This document shows, one piece after another, positions 25,056-36,109 of a stretch of DNA of 64,000 nt. The DNA comes from Scleroderma bovista (taxonomy: Eukaryota; Basidiomycota; Agaricomycetes; Boletales; Sclerodermataceae): the NCBI GenBank assembly GCA_037178675.1, contig JAYMGJ010000061.1:1-64000 (forward strand), written 5' to 3'. The translations under genes and the position numbers were made by a program. The notes under the pieces were generated by a model, which worked only from the letters and a program-made list of their open reading frames with translations, had not been told where the DNA came from and did not search any database. Positions within the stretch are counted from its first letter, which is position 1. Every line of letters begins with the position of its first letter.

Positions 25056-26415
25056 ATGGTAAGCGCATCGCATTCAGCCTCGAGCGGACTTGTAACCATT
25101 TCACCGATCGAACAGCCGCGAGCAAACGCACAAAATCTCTCAGAATTCCTGGCCATCACCGGCACATCGTAAGTGTGCAGTCGAAAATCGCCGATGAGTC
25201 CTCAGGGCTGATCATGCCTCGACTGGCAGGCAAAAGGAAGCCAAACGATATGTAGACAGGTATAAGCGACTCGACGCCGCTCTCGATGCTTTTTATTCGG
25301 ACTCGGGGAACCGTCGCCCTGAATCCAACGTATCAATAAGCAAAATTAACGCCCTATTTGACAGGTATAAAGGTGATCCGTTCGCCCCTCATACACACAG
25401 GCCTACCCACATGGCGTACTATCACAGATCCAGGCAGCGACGAGATCACCGTGAACGGTACACTGCAACTCTGTGAACATCTCGCTGTGGACCCAGACGA
25501 TATCGTTCTGCTGGCAATCGCATATGAGCTCAAGTCCCCTCACGTAGGGGAGTGGACGAGAAGGGGCTGGATAGACGGTCTGAGAAACTTGGGGTAAGTG
25601 TTTGCAGAAAATTTCTCTACCGATATTCTGACTCCCCCTCCCCAGCTGCGACTCGCTCGAATTGTTGAAGAACGCCCGACCCCGACTGCGCACGAAGCTC
25701 AGCTCCGATCCATCCTACTTCCGTGCAGTGTACAACTATACCTTCAACTTTTCTCGTCCAGAGGGCCAACGTAGCCTAGGTCGGTCTTCATGACCCCCCG
25801 TCGACCCCCATGCTTAGACGTGCATTACAGCCATCGACATTGCCCTCGATTATTGGAAGATTCTCCTCCCATTCGGTCTCTCGGGCGGTGCTCTGAAGCA
25901 CCAGCCATCGTCCTCAAATGACACGCCCTCCCCTCCCTCCGATGGTACTAAATATGCCCGTGATGCACGCTATCGCAACAACCATCACAAGGACACGGAC
26001 GTCGACATGGATGAAGAGAGTGGAGACGAGGACGGGGGAAACGAGGACGGTGTGGAGGGATGGGGAAAGGTGCATACGGAGTGGTGGCTTGAGTACATGA
26101 GAGAGAAGGGTGGAAGGGGGGTGAGTAAGGATACATGGCAGATGGTGCGTCTTGTCTGTGTTGTGCCTCCTCATGTATTGAAGCCAGTCCTGTGGACAGC
26201 TTGTAGATTTCATCCAATCGATCGATGCCAAGTTTGAAAACCATGACATGACAGGTGTGTCTCTTTTTGGACCCTGTGTAGTAATTGTGCTGACCATGCC
26301 CCCTCTTCCCGCCTTGCTATACGCGTCACTTGGTAAAACAGCTGCATGGCCGTCGACGATAGACGGCTTTGTACAATGGGCTCGGGAGAAAAAAATACAC
26401 GCAGGATGTCAGTGA
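25056..26415 (+). CDS. DCN1: Cullin neddylation protein Dcn1 (UBA-like plus potentiating-neddylation domain)
   Basis: Dcn1 binds cullin and the NEDD8 E2 Ubc12 and speeds NEDD8 transfer to cullins. Eight exons, with introns at 25059-25115, 25169-25229, 25373-25427, 25594-25645, 25780-25830, 26145-26199 and 26255-26341, give 313 aa. The N-terminus MPRANAQNLSEFLAITGTS and EAKRYVDRYKRLDAALDAFY form the UBA-like part. The DCUN1 domain follows: DEITVNGTLQLCEHL, DIVLLAIAYELKSPHVGEWT, YNYTFNFSRPEGQRSL, DYWKILLPF, VSKDTWQMLVDFIQSI and AAWPSTIDGFVQWA. Between DYWKILLPF and the last block lies an acidic low-complexity insert (MDEESGDEDGGNEDG). Unusually, exon 1 contributes only the ATG: the intron starts at the next base. 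The downstream frame requires this ATG. Confidence 0.95.
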
Positions 26416-27650
26416 ACGACAACTAGATATTTCTAGTACCACCATCCATTCTCCACCCCTCCGCCTTCCTTCACCTGATTTACCCATTTACGGATGCACT
26501 GCGACCCCGAGTATACCTAGCTTCTATAATACACATCTTGATGTCATCTAGACAAACCGCCTATCACTGATAAACGAAAGCGAAGCACCAGGCGGTGATT
26601 TGCGACACATCGCGACACAAGTCTATTTAAGAATCTGTCGATCCCCCGAACCTTTACACATTCATCGGCATGTTTCACTCCATGCCTTGACCAAGCTGTT
26701 GAGATGTTGAACCGTTATAGATATACCTTGGAATAGCGCGTGCACGACTTATTAGCTAGAGTGTGATCGGTGGGAACAAGCCTACACACCAGATAAGGAA
26801 ACCCCAGCTACCATGCCAGAGGCCCGTACGCGTCAGCTTCTGGACCGCGGCGGCGGAACCTTGGGGAGTGGGACAGGGACAGGGTTGGGGCGCGGCTCGG
26901 GAAAGAGCGGGGGTTGAGGGACGGAGCCCGGGTAACGCGGAGGCGTAGGGTTGGTGGGCACGGGGGGAGGGTTGGTGAAAGTGACCCGTCCCCATGAATA
27001 ACTGTTTCGGGCATCTGCAGCGCCCTCGCGAACTGTACGACGAAACATGTATGACTCGGCGGTTCTTGACTGGGTAGTAAAGATGGTGGGTTGATGAGAA
27101 ATAGGGTGATGATTTGGGCGGCTTTATATGATTACTGTCAAATGAACCTGAAAGCAGTGTGTGGCGTTGTACGCGGATCGGAACGGGACTGGGGTAGACA
27201 ATGACTTGCTTAGTATTGGAAGATGAGATTGAGGAGAAACCGAGGACGGGCACGGATGGCTTAAGTACCAGTCCAGCCACCAAACCTCCTGTGTCAAGGC
27301 GATGCATTCGATCTTTCCATTGGAACGATGTTCAAGCAATAACGGACAACAGCATGACAAATAGCCAGGCCTGCTGTCAGCCAGGATGTGGAACTGGGTG
27401 ACGGAGGCAATTTATTCACGTCCGCAGCTGGCTGGACTGAGCTTGGCAAGAACTCAGAGCCGTGCTTTACTATACGGCAGACCTGCGCGTCATAAGGCAC
27501 CCAAGGACTCCTGAAACTATCTCAGTTGGCATCAACGGAACGTGGTCCCCCGCAGACCGGACGCGTCCAAGCACGTGCGTGCCGAAAAGGAGTTCAAGTA
27601 CTCCTGTCTGCAGTACTAGTATGAGCAGCGTGGTCAGAGCGTGTTCGCGT
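26416..27650. other. Mostly intergenic; possible tiny minus-strand membrane protein
   Basis: A minus-strand ATG at 27048 begins MFRRTVREGAADARNSYSWG, followed by Pro-rich sequence. Another minus frame near 26845-26756 reads KLTRTGLWHGSWGFLIW then CVGLFPPITL and stops, a possible single membrane helix. One intron could link them (acceptor GTCCAG near 26848), giving a small mitochondrial-type membrane protein. This is weak; no family was recognised. The rest (26416-26755 and 27050-27650) shows nothing. Confidence 0.25.
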
Positions 27651-28162
27651 TCAAATGCCTCGCGTAAAAGCCAAGGACGGGAGGAAGGAGGATTCGTGGA
27701 CGAGAGAGAACCTAAGTTCCGAAGCACGAGCCGAAACAAAGGAAGAGGCGGAGGCGGTGGTAATGGCAGCCAAAATTTTGGGCGCATCCCTTCGTGTTCG
27801 TTGACACGCGTTACAGACCACCCGAAAAAAAAATCGACAAAACCAAGGAGATCGGGTATGAGATCTCACGACAAAGGAAAGGAGAAAAAGCACACGTACG
27901 ATGGATGGATCCTTAGCACGACTTCACCCCATACTAGTGCTCGTCGCTCACCCACCGCATCGGCGCTGGCGCTGGATACGTTGGATTTGGTCACGGCGAG
28001 GATATCTATGTATGTGCCCGCTGCAGTGATACCGAACAGCTCCGCAAGCGCGTCCTGCAGGGCTTTGCGGATCGTGAGCACATCGATGTCAGTGCCAGAG
28101 TTTAGCTGGGCCGCGTTGACTGGGGCGACGGAAAAGCAAAGGTAGTGCGATTGGCGCGACAT
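27651..28162 (-). CDS. POP8: RNase P/MRP protein subunit, Pop8-like
   Basis: Pop8 is a small subunit shared by fungal RNase P (tRNA 5' processing) and RNase MRP (rRNA processing). Exon 1 (28162-27900) and exon 2 (27789-27651) join over a 110-base intron (donor GTACGT), giving 133 aa, the same size as yeast Pop8. The first part resembles the Rpp14/Pop5/Pop8 alpha-beta fold: LTIRKALQDALAELFGI, TYIDILAVTKS and WGEVVLRIHPSDAPKI. The end LRFSLVHESSFLPSL matches the strand and helix near the end of Pop8 (LQESSSLR-like). Family members diverge quickly, so a Rpp14-like assignment is also possible. ATG 28162 is the natural start. No TATA-like element was noticed. Confidence 0.62.
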
Positions 28163-29127
28163 GATGGGAGTTGCTTTGCACTTGTTCGGCTCTACTGCGC
28201 CCTTCAGCGTTTTCTGTTTGCACAACGCGAGCTCGATTTGCAGAGTGTGCGCCAAATCACGTCCAAGGTTAAAAATTTGCCCGGCACATTCTACTCCATA
28301 GTCACGCCTTTGAGAGCATGCCGGCTGGTGGGTCCGCCTAATGAAGTTCAACAACTTGCGTTGGGCAACTGACGCTCTTAGTATTTTCGTCTTTCCGCCA
28401 TTTTCTTCATTTGCTTGTCAGCTCTCCATCCGTCATGAAGGGGTTGTATATCGAGAAGTGAATGAGGCCGATACATACTAGCTTTCGTGGAGTGAATATA
28501 TGTTTGGTGTCTTACTACTCCAAACGACACGCAATTGTACGTCGCCTCTCCGAGCAGCCAGCTGGTGTGCGGAGATTGTTGTTAACAGCTTTATCCGCTA
28601 ATATTAATATTAGCTCCATTACTGTAAATGTGCGCTTCCACCCCGAAAAACCTTAAATGAAGGATAGGGATCAGAAGAACGGCCATTCTGGAAGGAGTGA
28701 AAGGCCAGCTTTCCAAATGGAAAAGAATCTTGGGTCGTGGGTCGTGGGATGGGTTTCAAGTTTGTGGGTACTTGGGGCGTGACGCCCAGGTGTAGCGCCG
28801 TCAGGATGCTTGGTCAAGCTTCTAGGTGATTATTGCCAAGTACCTCTCTCGCATAAATATGACGCTAGAATTCCATATGTTGAGCGAGACTCGGCCAACG
28901 GACGCCTGGCTGTCTTTCATGGCGGCAAATCTATGCAACGCGGTATAATGCCTTTGAAACAAGGCGGTCTTCAGGTCGCGCCATCGTTCACACCTGCCAT
29001 CGCCGCGTATGGAGTACTCGTATGCAACCGTCTAGATACCAGAGTACGAAGAACGTGACGGTGTTGTCCTAGGATGTGCAACTCTATTGTCGGCGACGGT
29101 ACATGCAATTCATACCGAAAGATCGTC
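28163..29127. other. Intergenic, no gene seen
   Basis: Spacer between the Pop8-like start and the NDUFA6 stop. Plus-strand ORFs here are short and mostly the reverse of minus-strand untranslated sequence. The imperfect duplication GGGTCGTGGGTCGTGGG lies near 28733. Confidence 0.4.
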
Positions 29128-29693
29128 CTAGACAACTCCCGAGGCCGCTGGACGAACCGCATCTTCATCCCGACCTACAAATACAGTCAATGGCCCCACA
29201 CCCCCCACACAGTAGCGCACACATTAACGCACCCTCGTAAAACTTCTGTAAAAACGACCTCTGCGGCCGCTCATTCTGCTTCAGCAGCAATCCCATCACA
29301 TGGTCCGGCTGCTTCCAGCAGTTAACTGATTCTTGCAGCTCTTGTCTCCCCTTAAGGATGAGTACCTCGATAGCGCGCTGGTCAGTGACATGTCGGTTGG
29401 CTTCGAATTTTTGTCGGATGCAGTGTCGGACGTAAGCGGGTGTGACGGGGAGAGCGTAGAGCTCGACAATTTCTGGTGCCTAAGTTGCATCATGATAGGG
29501 CGCGGAGCGGAGTGAGTTGTTCGGTGGAACGACGAGGATTCCAAGAGGTCAAGCCAGCCGAGACATGAACAAGAGACGTATTACTTACCGCACGGACCCA
29601 ACCTCTATAAAGATCGATTACCCGCAAACGGGCTTCAGCTGGGCTGCCTGATATGCGGGACAGCTGTGCGAGACGGGAGGGAATTGTCGTCAT
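29128..29693 (-). CDS. NDUFA6: Mitochondrial complex I LYR subunit NDUFA6 (B14)
   Basis: NDUFA6/NB4M is an LYR-motif accessory subunit of NADH:ubiquinone oxidoreductase, on the matrix side, that carries the acyl carrier protein. Three exons (29693-29589, 29479-29233, 29174-29128) with introns of 109 and 58 bases give 132 aa. The N-terminus MTTIPSRLAQLSRISGSPAE precedes RLRVIDLYRGWVRA (LYR motif: D-L-Y-R). Then come YVRHCIRQKFEANRHV, IEVLILKGRQELQESVN and FYEGRDEDAVRP. The end of the protein depends on the last intron, which restores the conserved YEGRDE. No separate targeting peptide is obvious, as usual for this subunit. It diverges from PDAP1 with only 125 bases between the start codons. 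Confidence 0.94.
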
Positions 29694-29818
29694 ATTGCTG
29701 TCTGGCAAACCTCCCAGGACTACTAAGTTGTTCACCTATTGGTACTGCTGACATAATCACAACGCGATCATCCATCTTATCTTTCTTTCTCTCTCAGCAT
29801 CTAGATCCCAGCAGAAAA
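29694..29818. promoter_or_regulatory. 125-base divergent promoter NDUFA6 / PDAP1
   Basis: The two start codons face away from each other across 125 bases, so the promoters must overlap. A pyrimidine tract, TTATCTTTCTTTCTCTCTC, lies at about 29777-29798, just upstream of the PDAP1 ATG. It is typical of CT-rich leaders in fungal housekeeping genes. Confidence 0.45.
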
Positions 29819-30770
29819 ATGGTCAGAGGAACAGGTAAGATCGGGTTCAGATTGATGTCGCTCTTCGTTGACAAACCAATTGAGTCAGGTAAATTCAAGC
29901 AGAAGCGTGGTGGTGGGAGACATTTCAGGTAAGTTATCCCTAAATCGTATCCATGCGATCCTTCCTACCCTGAACTTGACATCGCCATCCCATATGTCCT
30001 CAGTAAACATCTCGAACTAAACGATGAAGGGACAGCTGTCTCCGTGGACAAGGATGGGTACGGTTCTTCTCAGTGACGAGGTCATCATCCTGGGTCATCT
30101 TTACCCACTAGGCGCCAGAAACGCGACTCTGAATCCGGCTCGGATGATTCAGAGGAAGAGGAAGAGGAAGAGGAGGAAGAGGAGGAATCCGGAGACGAGG
30201 AAGATGCTGGACCAACCGCCGGACCCACTCGCGAGGAGCGACGTGCCCTGAAGAAACAGCAGGCTCAGGAAAAGCTCCAGAAGCAGCAACAAGAAGAGGA
30301 AGAGGATCCGGACCTTATCAATCCGAACCATGTACAGAAGAAACTGACAATATCGGACATTGGCTCTCGGGAGCCCACTCGTAAAGAAAGGTATGTATTT
30401 GAATGCAGTAAGATCCTGATACGCAGTGTCTTAGTGTCGTGATATAGGGAGGCAAAAGAGAAACAGGAGGCCAAGGATCGGTATTGGAAGGTGCGCCCCT
30501 CCGTAGGATATACCTTATGGAATTCATCTCAATGCATTCAACAGCTTCATGTTGCTGGAAAAACTGTTGAAGCGCAGGCCGACCTCGCTCGTCTCAAGAA
30601 AATTAGAGAAGAGCGAGAAGCTGCGCAGGCGAAACGTAAGGCAGAGGCTGAAGGTTCGTCCTGTGATGATATTTGTATTATGTTGCAAATCTCATGCCTT
30701 GTGCACTTTCGCAGCCAAAGCTGCAGAAGTTGAAGCGAAGAAGGCCACAGCAGCTGGGAAACGTACCTGA
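29819..30770 (+). CDS. 28-kDa heat- and acid-stable phosphoprotein (PDAP1 / HASPP28 family)
   Basis: PDAP1-type proteins are small, highly charged and conserved from fungi to animals. They are casein kinase 2 substrates and are linked to RNA binding and translation, though the exact role is unclear. Seven exons with six introns (29835-29888, 29929-30003, 30058-30111, 30391-30447, 30491-30544, 30654-30714) give 198 aa. The N-terminus MVRGTGKFKQKRGGGRHFS is diagnostic. An acidic tract (SGSDDSEEEE with a long Glu run) follows, then DPDLINPNHVQKKLTISDI, the PP28 core, then REAKEKQEAKDRYWKLHVAG and an Ala/Lys-rich helical tail (LARLKKIREEREAAQAKRK). Coiled-coil character is strong at the end. All splice phases close. 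It shares its promoter region with NDUFA6. Confidence 0.95.
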
Positions 30771-31162
30771 CAGTGTTCTTTCTGACCCAAGTAGCAGTTC
30801 TGTTAAATTGTACTCAGTCAGCAGATGTATAGATGCAAGATTTATAATATTGTGATGTACGATTCACTCTTTTTTCCATGAACAAGGGGCGGGCCAGGTT
30901 TATCAATACAGGGCTGATACATTGGTCTGATCCATACTTGCAGCATTTACATGAGAGGTTGAAACTAGTTAAGTATCATTAATCAGTTGCCTACATTTCA
31001 GAACTAAAGTCTATCTTAAGTTTTCAACTAGCTTCTAGTTGGGTAATGGAAAAGTGGGAGGGGAGGGGGGGACCCACGAATCGATTTACGAACATGAGGC
31101 AGTGGGCACTAACCGGGAGAACAGGTTATTCATGCAAGAGAATGCAGAGAGCCATAAGAACC
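30771..31162. other. Convergent intergenic region
   Basis: 3' regions of PDAP1 (plus) and the TKL kinase (minus) meet here. AT-rich sequence near 30820-30860 may carry the PDAP1 polyadenylation site. A G-rich run (GGGAGGGGAGGGGGGG) lies near 31055-31070. Confidence 0.4.
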
Positions 31163-33236
31163 TCATCGCATTATTGATGATAGCGGCACATGCTTCACAT
31201 TGTTATTCTGGCGCGCCTTCAACACCGGGGAATCTCCCATCTGAACACCCTGCAAATGGACCGATTGCAATATCCGCATGCCACAATCACGAGGAGCGAC
31301 TTCCCCGCACTTTACATGAGCACTACCGTTCCAAGGTGAAAAGGGCCTACATAACGAGAAGTTGAAAACGCACCGAAGACCACAGTCATCGCACTCAAGG
31401 ACAGGTTTCCGCCCTATTCGCTTCGCGCAAATATCACACTTCTGGCCAAGGAGGCCGTTAGGGAAGAACAACTCGAGGGGATTCCATCCACCCTCGAGGC
31501 ACCGTCCAGGCGAAGTTGCGGGGGGTCGTTTAGTGCCGGGTCGGATCAGCGTAAATCGATGTAAGGCGTGGACTGCTTGGACTGCAGAGTGGCCATTGGT
31601 GGCAGCTGTGGTTGAAAGAGCGGATGACGGTGCCGTTCGAAATGAAATATGTGTCTGGACAGAAAGTATAGAATCTGATTCTGGCAGTGCAGAACTCTCC
31701 CCGGGGGATGCTGTGCCAGGCATTATGGGATCGGGGGTGCTGTTTGGGTCCAAATTTGGCTTAATCGTAAGAACGGATGATAAAGACGGAGAAAGAGCAT
31801 TAGAAATGTTCGCGCCATGTGCCCCGGTGTTGTAATTTGAATAGCTGCTTGAGGTATTCAGCAGGGGCTGCGCGCTGTTCTCGCTCTCACGATCATCTTC
31901 GTAACGAATCAAGAATCACTGCCTATTACAAATGGCGAAAACCCACCATTGGGAGCTCCGTTCAAGTCAAAGCTGGACTCGACACTGATAGGAGCACTTT
32001 GAATGGCTTTTACCGCCTCGTCATCGCTTGTACTCTCGTCATCGCTTGAAAGTGATGCCACCGCATCCTCTTTCTTTCCTATGTCATTCCCAACGCCCAT
32101 ACCAAAGCTGGGTATCCGTGGAGGGGCACCCCTTCGTTTACCGCCCGACATAAATCGAATGCTGCCCAAGTGAAGATCTTCCGTCTCGGGCCGTGCCAAT
32201 ACCTCTGTTTCTATCTCCCTCAAACGTTCGAGTATCATACGCGTCGTCGGTCGGGCGGCAGGGTCCACGGCTACGCAGTCCAAACAAAGTGCGAGGAAGG
32301 CGGGTGGGCATCCGGTATTTGCCAGCCTTCGCACTTCATCCGCATCTATGCCAAACATGGGACCAGTTCGCTTGAAGTGATAGTCATCAGCCAGTTTCCT
32401 CGATGCGATCTCGCAGAATATCATGCCCAGAGAGAATATATCAGTAGGAAGATCGAACTCTTTACTGAGGAGGATTTCGGGGGACATGTAGGAGTCAGTT
32501 CCACAAAACGTCAATCGCTTACTCTCTTCTTCGTTCCGTGCTGCGATCCGGGCGAATCCAAAGTCCGTGATTTTGAGACGACCATTGGCTGTGACAAGTA
32601 GATTTTCACCTTTGAGGTCGCGATGGATGCATTTGCGAGCATGGAGGTAGGCGAGGGCTCGTGCGATATCTGTGGCGAATGATATTCGGAGACGCCATGG
32701 GAATGGCTTGTTTTTATCCCATATGTACATTCGCAAGTTCCCTGATAAACCTTGAGTGTTCACTGGAACGAAAGCATGCAACAGAGCATATACCATTCTC
32801 AATATACTCCGATATTATAAATATTCGTCCATCCGAAGGTGGTGCACGGGAAAGGCCAAGGTATAACACGACGTTGGGATGGCGGGCTTCCCTATTCCTT
32901 CCGAGTGAGCGATGAGGAAAGGTACATAACGAACGCTCCACTTCATGAGCCTCCATTCTCTCTCGAAGTATTTTGCCACGTCGTAGCTATCTGATGGCAG
33001 GACCTCCTTAATCGCAATATCGATCCCGAGGTAGGTGCCTGAGAAGTGTGTCCATCAAACTGGCCGGTGGAGGGATGATGTACTGACCCTTGTAGACGTT
33101 ACCGAAGGAACCTGACCCGAGTTTCTTCCAGTTGCCTTTGATATCCTGGTCATATGTGGCACGCTGAAGCCAGGGCGATCGCAGCGAATACGCGTCTACA
33201 TACCTCGAACGGAATCACGTCAAATGGATCAGACAT
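31163..33236 (-). CDS. TKL-family protein kinase with C-terminal C1 domain
   Basis: Seven exons (introns at 33164-33203, 33039-33087, 32892-32941, 32742-32793, 31897-31946, 31323-31373) give 593 aa. The kinase domain spans residues of about 20-300. The Gly loop is GSGSFGNVYKG and the catalytic Lys is in YLGIDIAIKEV. The catalytic loop is CIHRDLKGENLL, with DFGFARI as the Mg-binding motif. The activation segment ends in FCGTDSYMSPEIL, and PTDIFSLGMIFCEI also fits. HRDLKGEN and the sequence context place it with TKL/LIMK-TESK-like kinases, probably Ser/Thr-specific. The tail has an acidic Ser-rich region (SSDDESTSDDE) and then, at about residues 510-565, a C1-type zinc finger: KCDICAKRIG, CDDCGLRAHVKCGEV, DCG. 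C1 domains bind lipid or Ras-like partners; here the ligand is unknown. The last intron is needed to restore the HVKC zinc ligands. It diverges from the NCS1 permease. Confidence 0.93.
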
Positions 33237-33624
33237 TGGAAATGTTTCCAAGTGCTAGATGGATTCGTAGAGGGAGTGTGTGGGAAGAGCCTAAACATCG
33301 ATAAGTTAGCGGGCATACGGTAGGCCGACGTGAAATCATTTCCAGTTGGGCTGCCTCTGCTGGTGCGACACGTGACTGCAGCTAGCCTCTTAAGTTGAGA
33401 CGGCGGCGAGTCTCTGGGTGCGGAGGCAAATGTTGTGCGCATAATTTGAGTTCGAAGAGATATCCCGACGTCGGCCAAGTGAACTGCAGTGCAAGTGTAG
33501 ACGATCAACGGGTCGTTCATGGCCAGCTCAGATCTGCCAGTCTGAATAGGGCAGAATGATCATGTAACTTACGCGATCACCGGGAATTCCGTTGGTTCGA
33601 CTCGCGCTTCCTCGCTTCCTACCA
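33237..33624. promoter_or_regulatory. Divergent promoter: TKL kinase / NCS1 permease
   Basis: 388 bases separate the two start codons. A short minus-strand ORF here is probably untranslated leader of the kinase mRNA. No clear regulatory motif was recognised. Confidence 0.35.
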
Positions 33625-36012
33625 ATGCCTTTCAAGGCCATCGATATCCTCGACTCCCTTCGACCGTCCAAATGGGCACTCGAACCCGAGGAGACCACTT
33701 TTGCAAATCATGGCTGGAGCAACAAGGACATGGACCCTGTTCCACCCCGACTGAGAAATTGGACGTAAGTTGGCCATTTTATTTGTTGTATCAGAGCCGA
33801 TGATCCCTCCTCTCAAGGGCATGGAACTATGTGCGTGAAACCTTCTCTGTCATAGACTTGGCTTTACGTTTTCGACAAGGTGACGTATTGGGTCTCTGAC
33901 GCAACCAACGTGGCAATGTGGGAGTTGGCAAGTTCGATGCTGGCGATTGGCCTCTCGTGGTACACTTGCTTTCGCGATTACGATGACCCAAATCACTGAG
34001 AACGATGAAGGCGTCAGGCACTACCTTGCATTGCCACAGGCTATGTCATAATATCAGTGGTCATGGTCATGACTGGCACTATCGGTGCTCGATTACACAT
34101 CGCATTTCCTGTATTGAACCGATCGTCCTTTGGTTTCTGGTTCAGCTACTTCACAGTATTGAGTCGTGTCATTCTTGCCATGTTTTGGTTCAGCATCCAG
34201 GTTCGTTCAATGTCTGTACCGACTCGCATGACACTTTAGCTCAGAATTGCCCAGACATACATCGGTTCACAGGCAATATACCAGGTGAGCATGCCCATTT
34301 TATTCAATGATTCACTATATGAATTATTTGACAACTGTAGATGCTGAAAGCTATTTGGCCGTCGATTGCGAAGCTTCCAAATCATCTCCCTTCCAATGCA
34401 AACATTACCAGTTCTGGTATTCCTTTTTATGCAGCCTTTCTTCTCCAACCATTCACTGTGCATCACTTGCCCCAGGTCTCCTTTGTTATGTACTGTATTG
34501 GATCATCCAATTCCCATTCATGCTTCTGTCACCGCACAAAATCAGATGGCTATTCCTCGTCAAGGGTATTATAGTTCCGATATGTTGGTTAGCGATGGTC
34601 ATCTGGGCATTTGTTCGTGTCCCTCCATCTACTGGACTATTCGCCCAGCACGCTACAATATCTGGTAGCCAACTCACATGGAGCTGGTTAAGTGCTATGA
34701 ACAGCGCTCTTGGCGCATATGCCACTCTTTCCGTGAACATACCCGATTTTACTGTGCGTGTTCTCAAAACTGGCGGAGCATTAGTGATTTAATGCTTGCA
34801 TGCAAAAGCGCTATGCGAAGAACGAGCAAGCGTGAGCAACCCCTTGTATCCATCCAAAGACTAATCACCTTCCACCTCTCCTTAGCCAATTCGTACAACC
34901 CCTCGTCATACCTATTGTATTTACACTCTCCAGTTTCGCAGGTATCGCCGTCACAAGTGCCGGTATCCGTCTGTACGGCGAGGTCCTGTGGAACCCACTT
35001 CTACTCATCGACCGCTGGGATAATCGTGCTGCAGCATTCTTCGCCTCGCTCACTTTTTTAATATCCACCATCGGAACCAATATCAGTGCCAACTCTCTCA
35101 GTGCTGGAAATGACATGACCGTATTACTACCCAAAGTGAGTAGCTCTGCTGTGGTAGCAATGTTGCTAAAGGTGATCTTAACGAGCATGGCAGTACATCA
35201 ACATCCGACGGGGTCAGATCATTTGCGCATTCATCGGAGGATGGGCACTTTGTCCATGGGACATATTGGCGAGGTACACCATCCATTTCTTTTGCCTTTG
35301 GGATTTCTATCTCACATTTGTATAGCGCGCAGGGCTTTTTGAATTTCATGAATGGATATACCATCTTTCTGGGCCCGATTGCAGGCATCATGATTACGGA
35401 CGTGCGTCCCGCTGACAGTTGCTGGCTCTATTCATTGCCTCATATAATTGTACAGTTCTGGCTGGTTCACCGAGGCAGAGTAGACGTTCCCGCGATGTAC
35501 GATCCTAGAGGCCGATATCGTTACACTCACGGATTCGTAAGTCACCTCTACCCGTCCCCTTTCCAACCACTCCTATCACTCATTTAAACAATCATATAGA
35601 ATTGGCGCGCTGTAGTGGCCATATTCGTCACTATTGGCCCAACGATGCCTGGTCTGATTCACTCTATCAATCCGGGTGTGAATATCGGCAATACGACACA
35701 TTTGTTTGACATCGCCTGGATGTATGGGGTAAGTGCGATTGCGAAAAGTCCTGACATGGAATGCTTCTGATGATAACGATGACTCGACCCCAGTTCTTCG
35801 TCGCGTCTGTAGTGTACTACGTTACATCTGTCCTGTTCCCCGCGCGGGAGACATATGTCGATAAACTCATCTCAGCAGACAACGCCTTGCCTATGGGTGC
35901 ACTGCATGGCCGTAGCACATCTCCCATTGGTACGGCGGCCTCCTGCAAGGACACGGAGAAGACCCAGGGAGTTGGGGTGAGTATCGAGACGAGTAGTGCA
36001 CGTATTGCATAA
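33625..36012 (+). CDS. NCS1 nucleobase:cation symporter (uracil/allantoin/thiamine permease type)
   Basis: NCS1 proteins are twelve-helix plasma-membrane symporters for uracil, uridine, allantoin, thiamine and similar compounds. The gene has about eleven short introns. The N-terminus has the family entry motif: NKDMDPVPPRLRNWT, then AWNYVTYWVSDATNVAMWEL. Further hallmarks are VMTGTIGARLHIAFPVLNRS, FGFWFSYFTVLSRVILAMFW and IGSQAIYQML. Then come the segment LSVNIPDFTRYAKNERAQF, ISANSLSAGNDMTVLLPKY, GGWALCPWDIL and a pair of helices near the C-terminus. The substrate cannot be read from the sequence. Exon 2 (33818-33830) appears to be only 13 bases: it is flanked by good splice sites and needed to give NWTAWNYVTYW. 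The stop lies only 97 bases before the methyltransferase start. Confidence 0.93.
33818..33830 (+). other. 13-base microexon of the NCS1 permease
   Basis: Bases GGCATGGAACTAT lie between CTCTCAAG and GTGCGTG. With exon 1 (140 bases, two left over) the phases close and supply A-W-N-Y between RNWT and VTYWVSD, as the family motif requires. Confidence 0.7.
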
Positions 36013-36109
36013 ACTAGCTCTGTATCATGATGGGCAATTGGAATCGTAATGGCACAAGATAAAATCTCCGTTTGGAACCAATTTGGAACTTACACTTTCG
36101 ACGAAAGCC

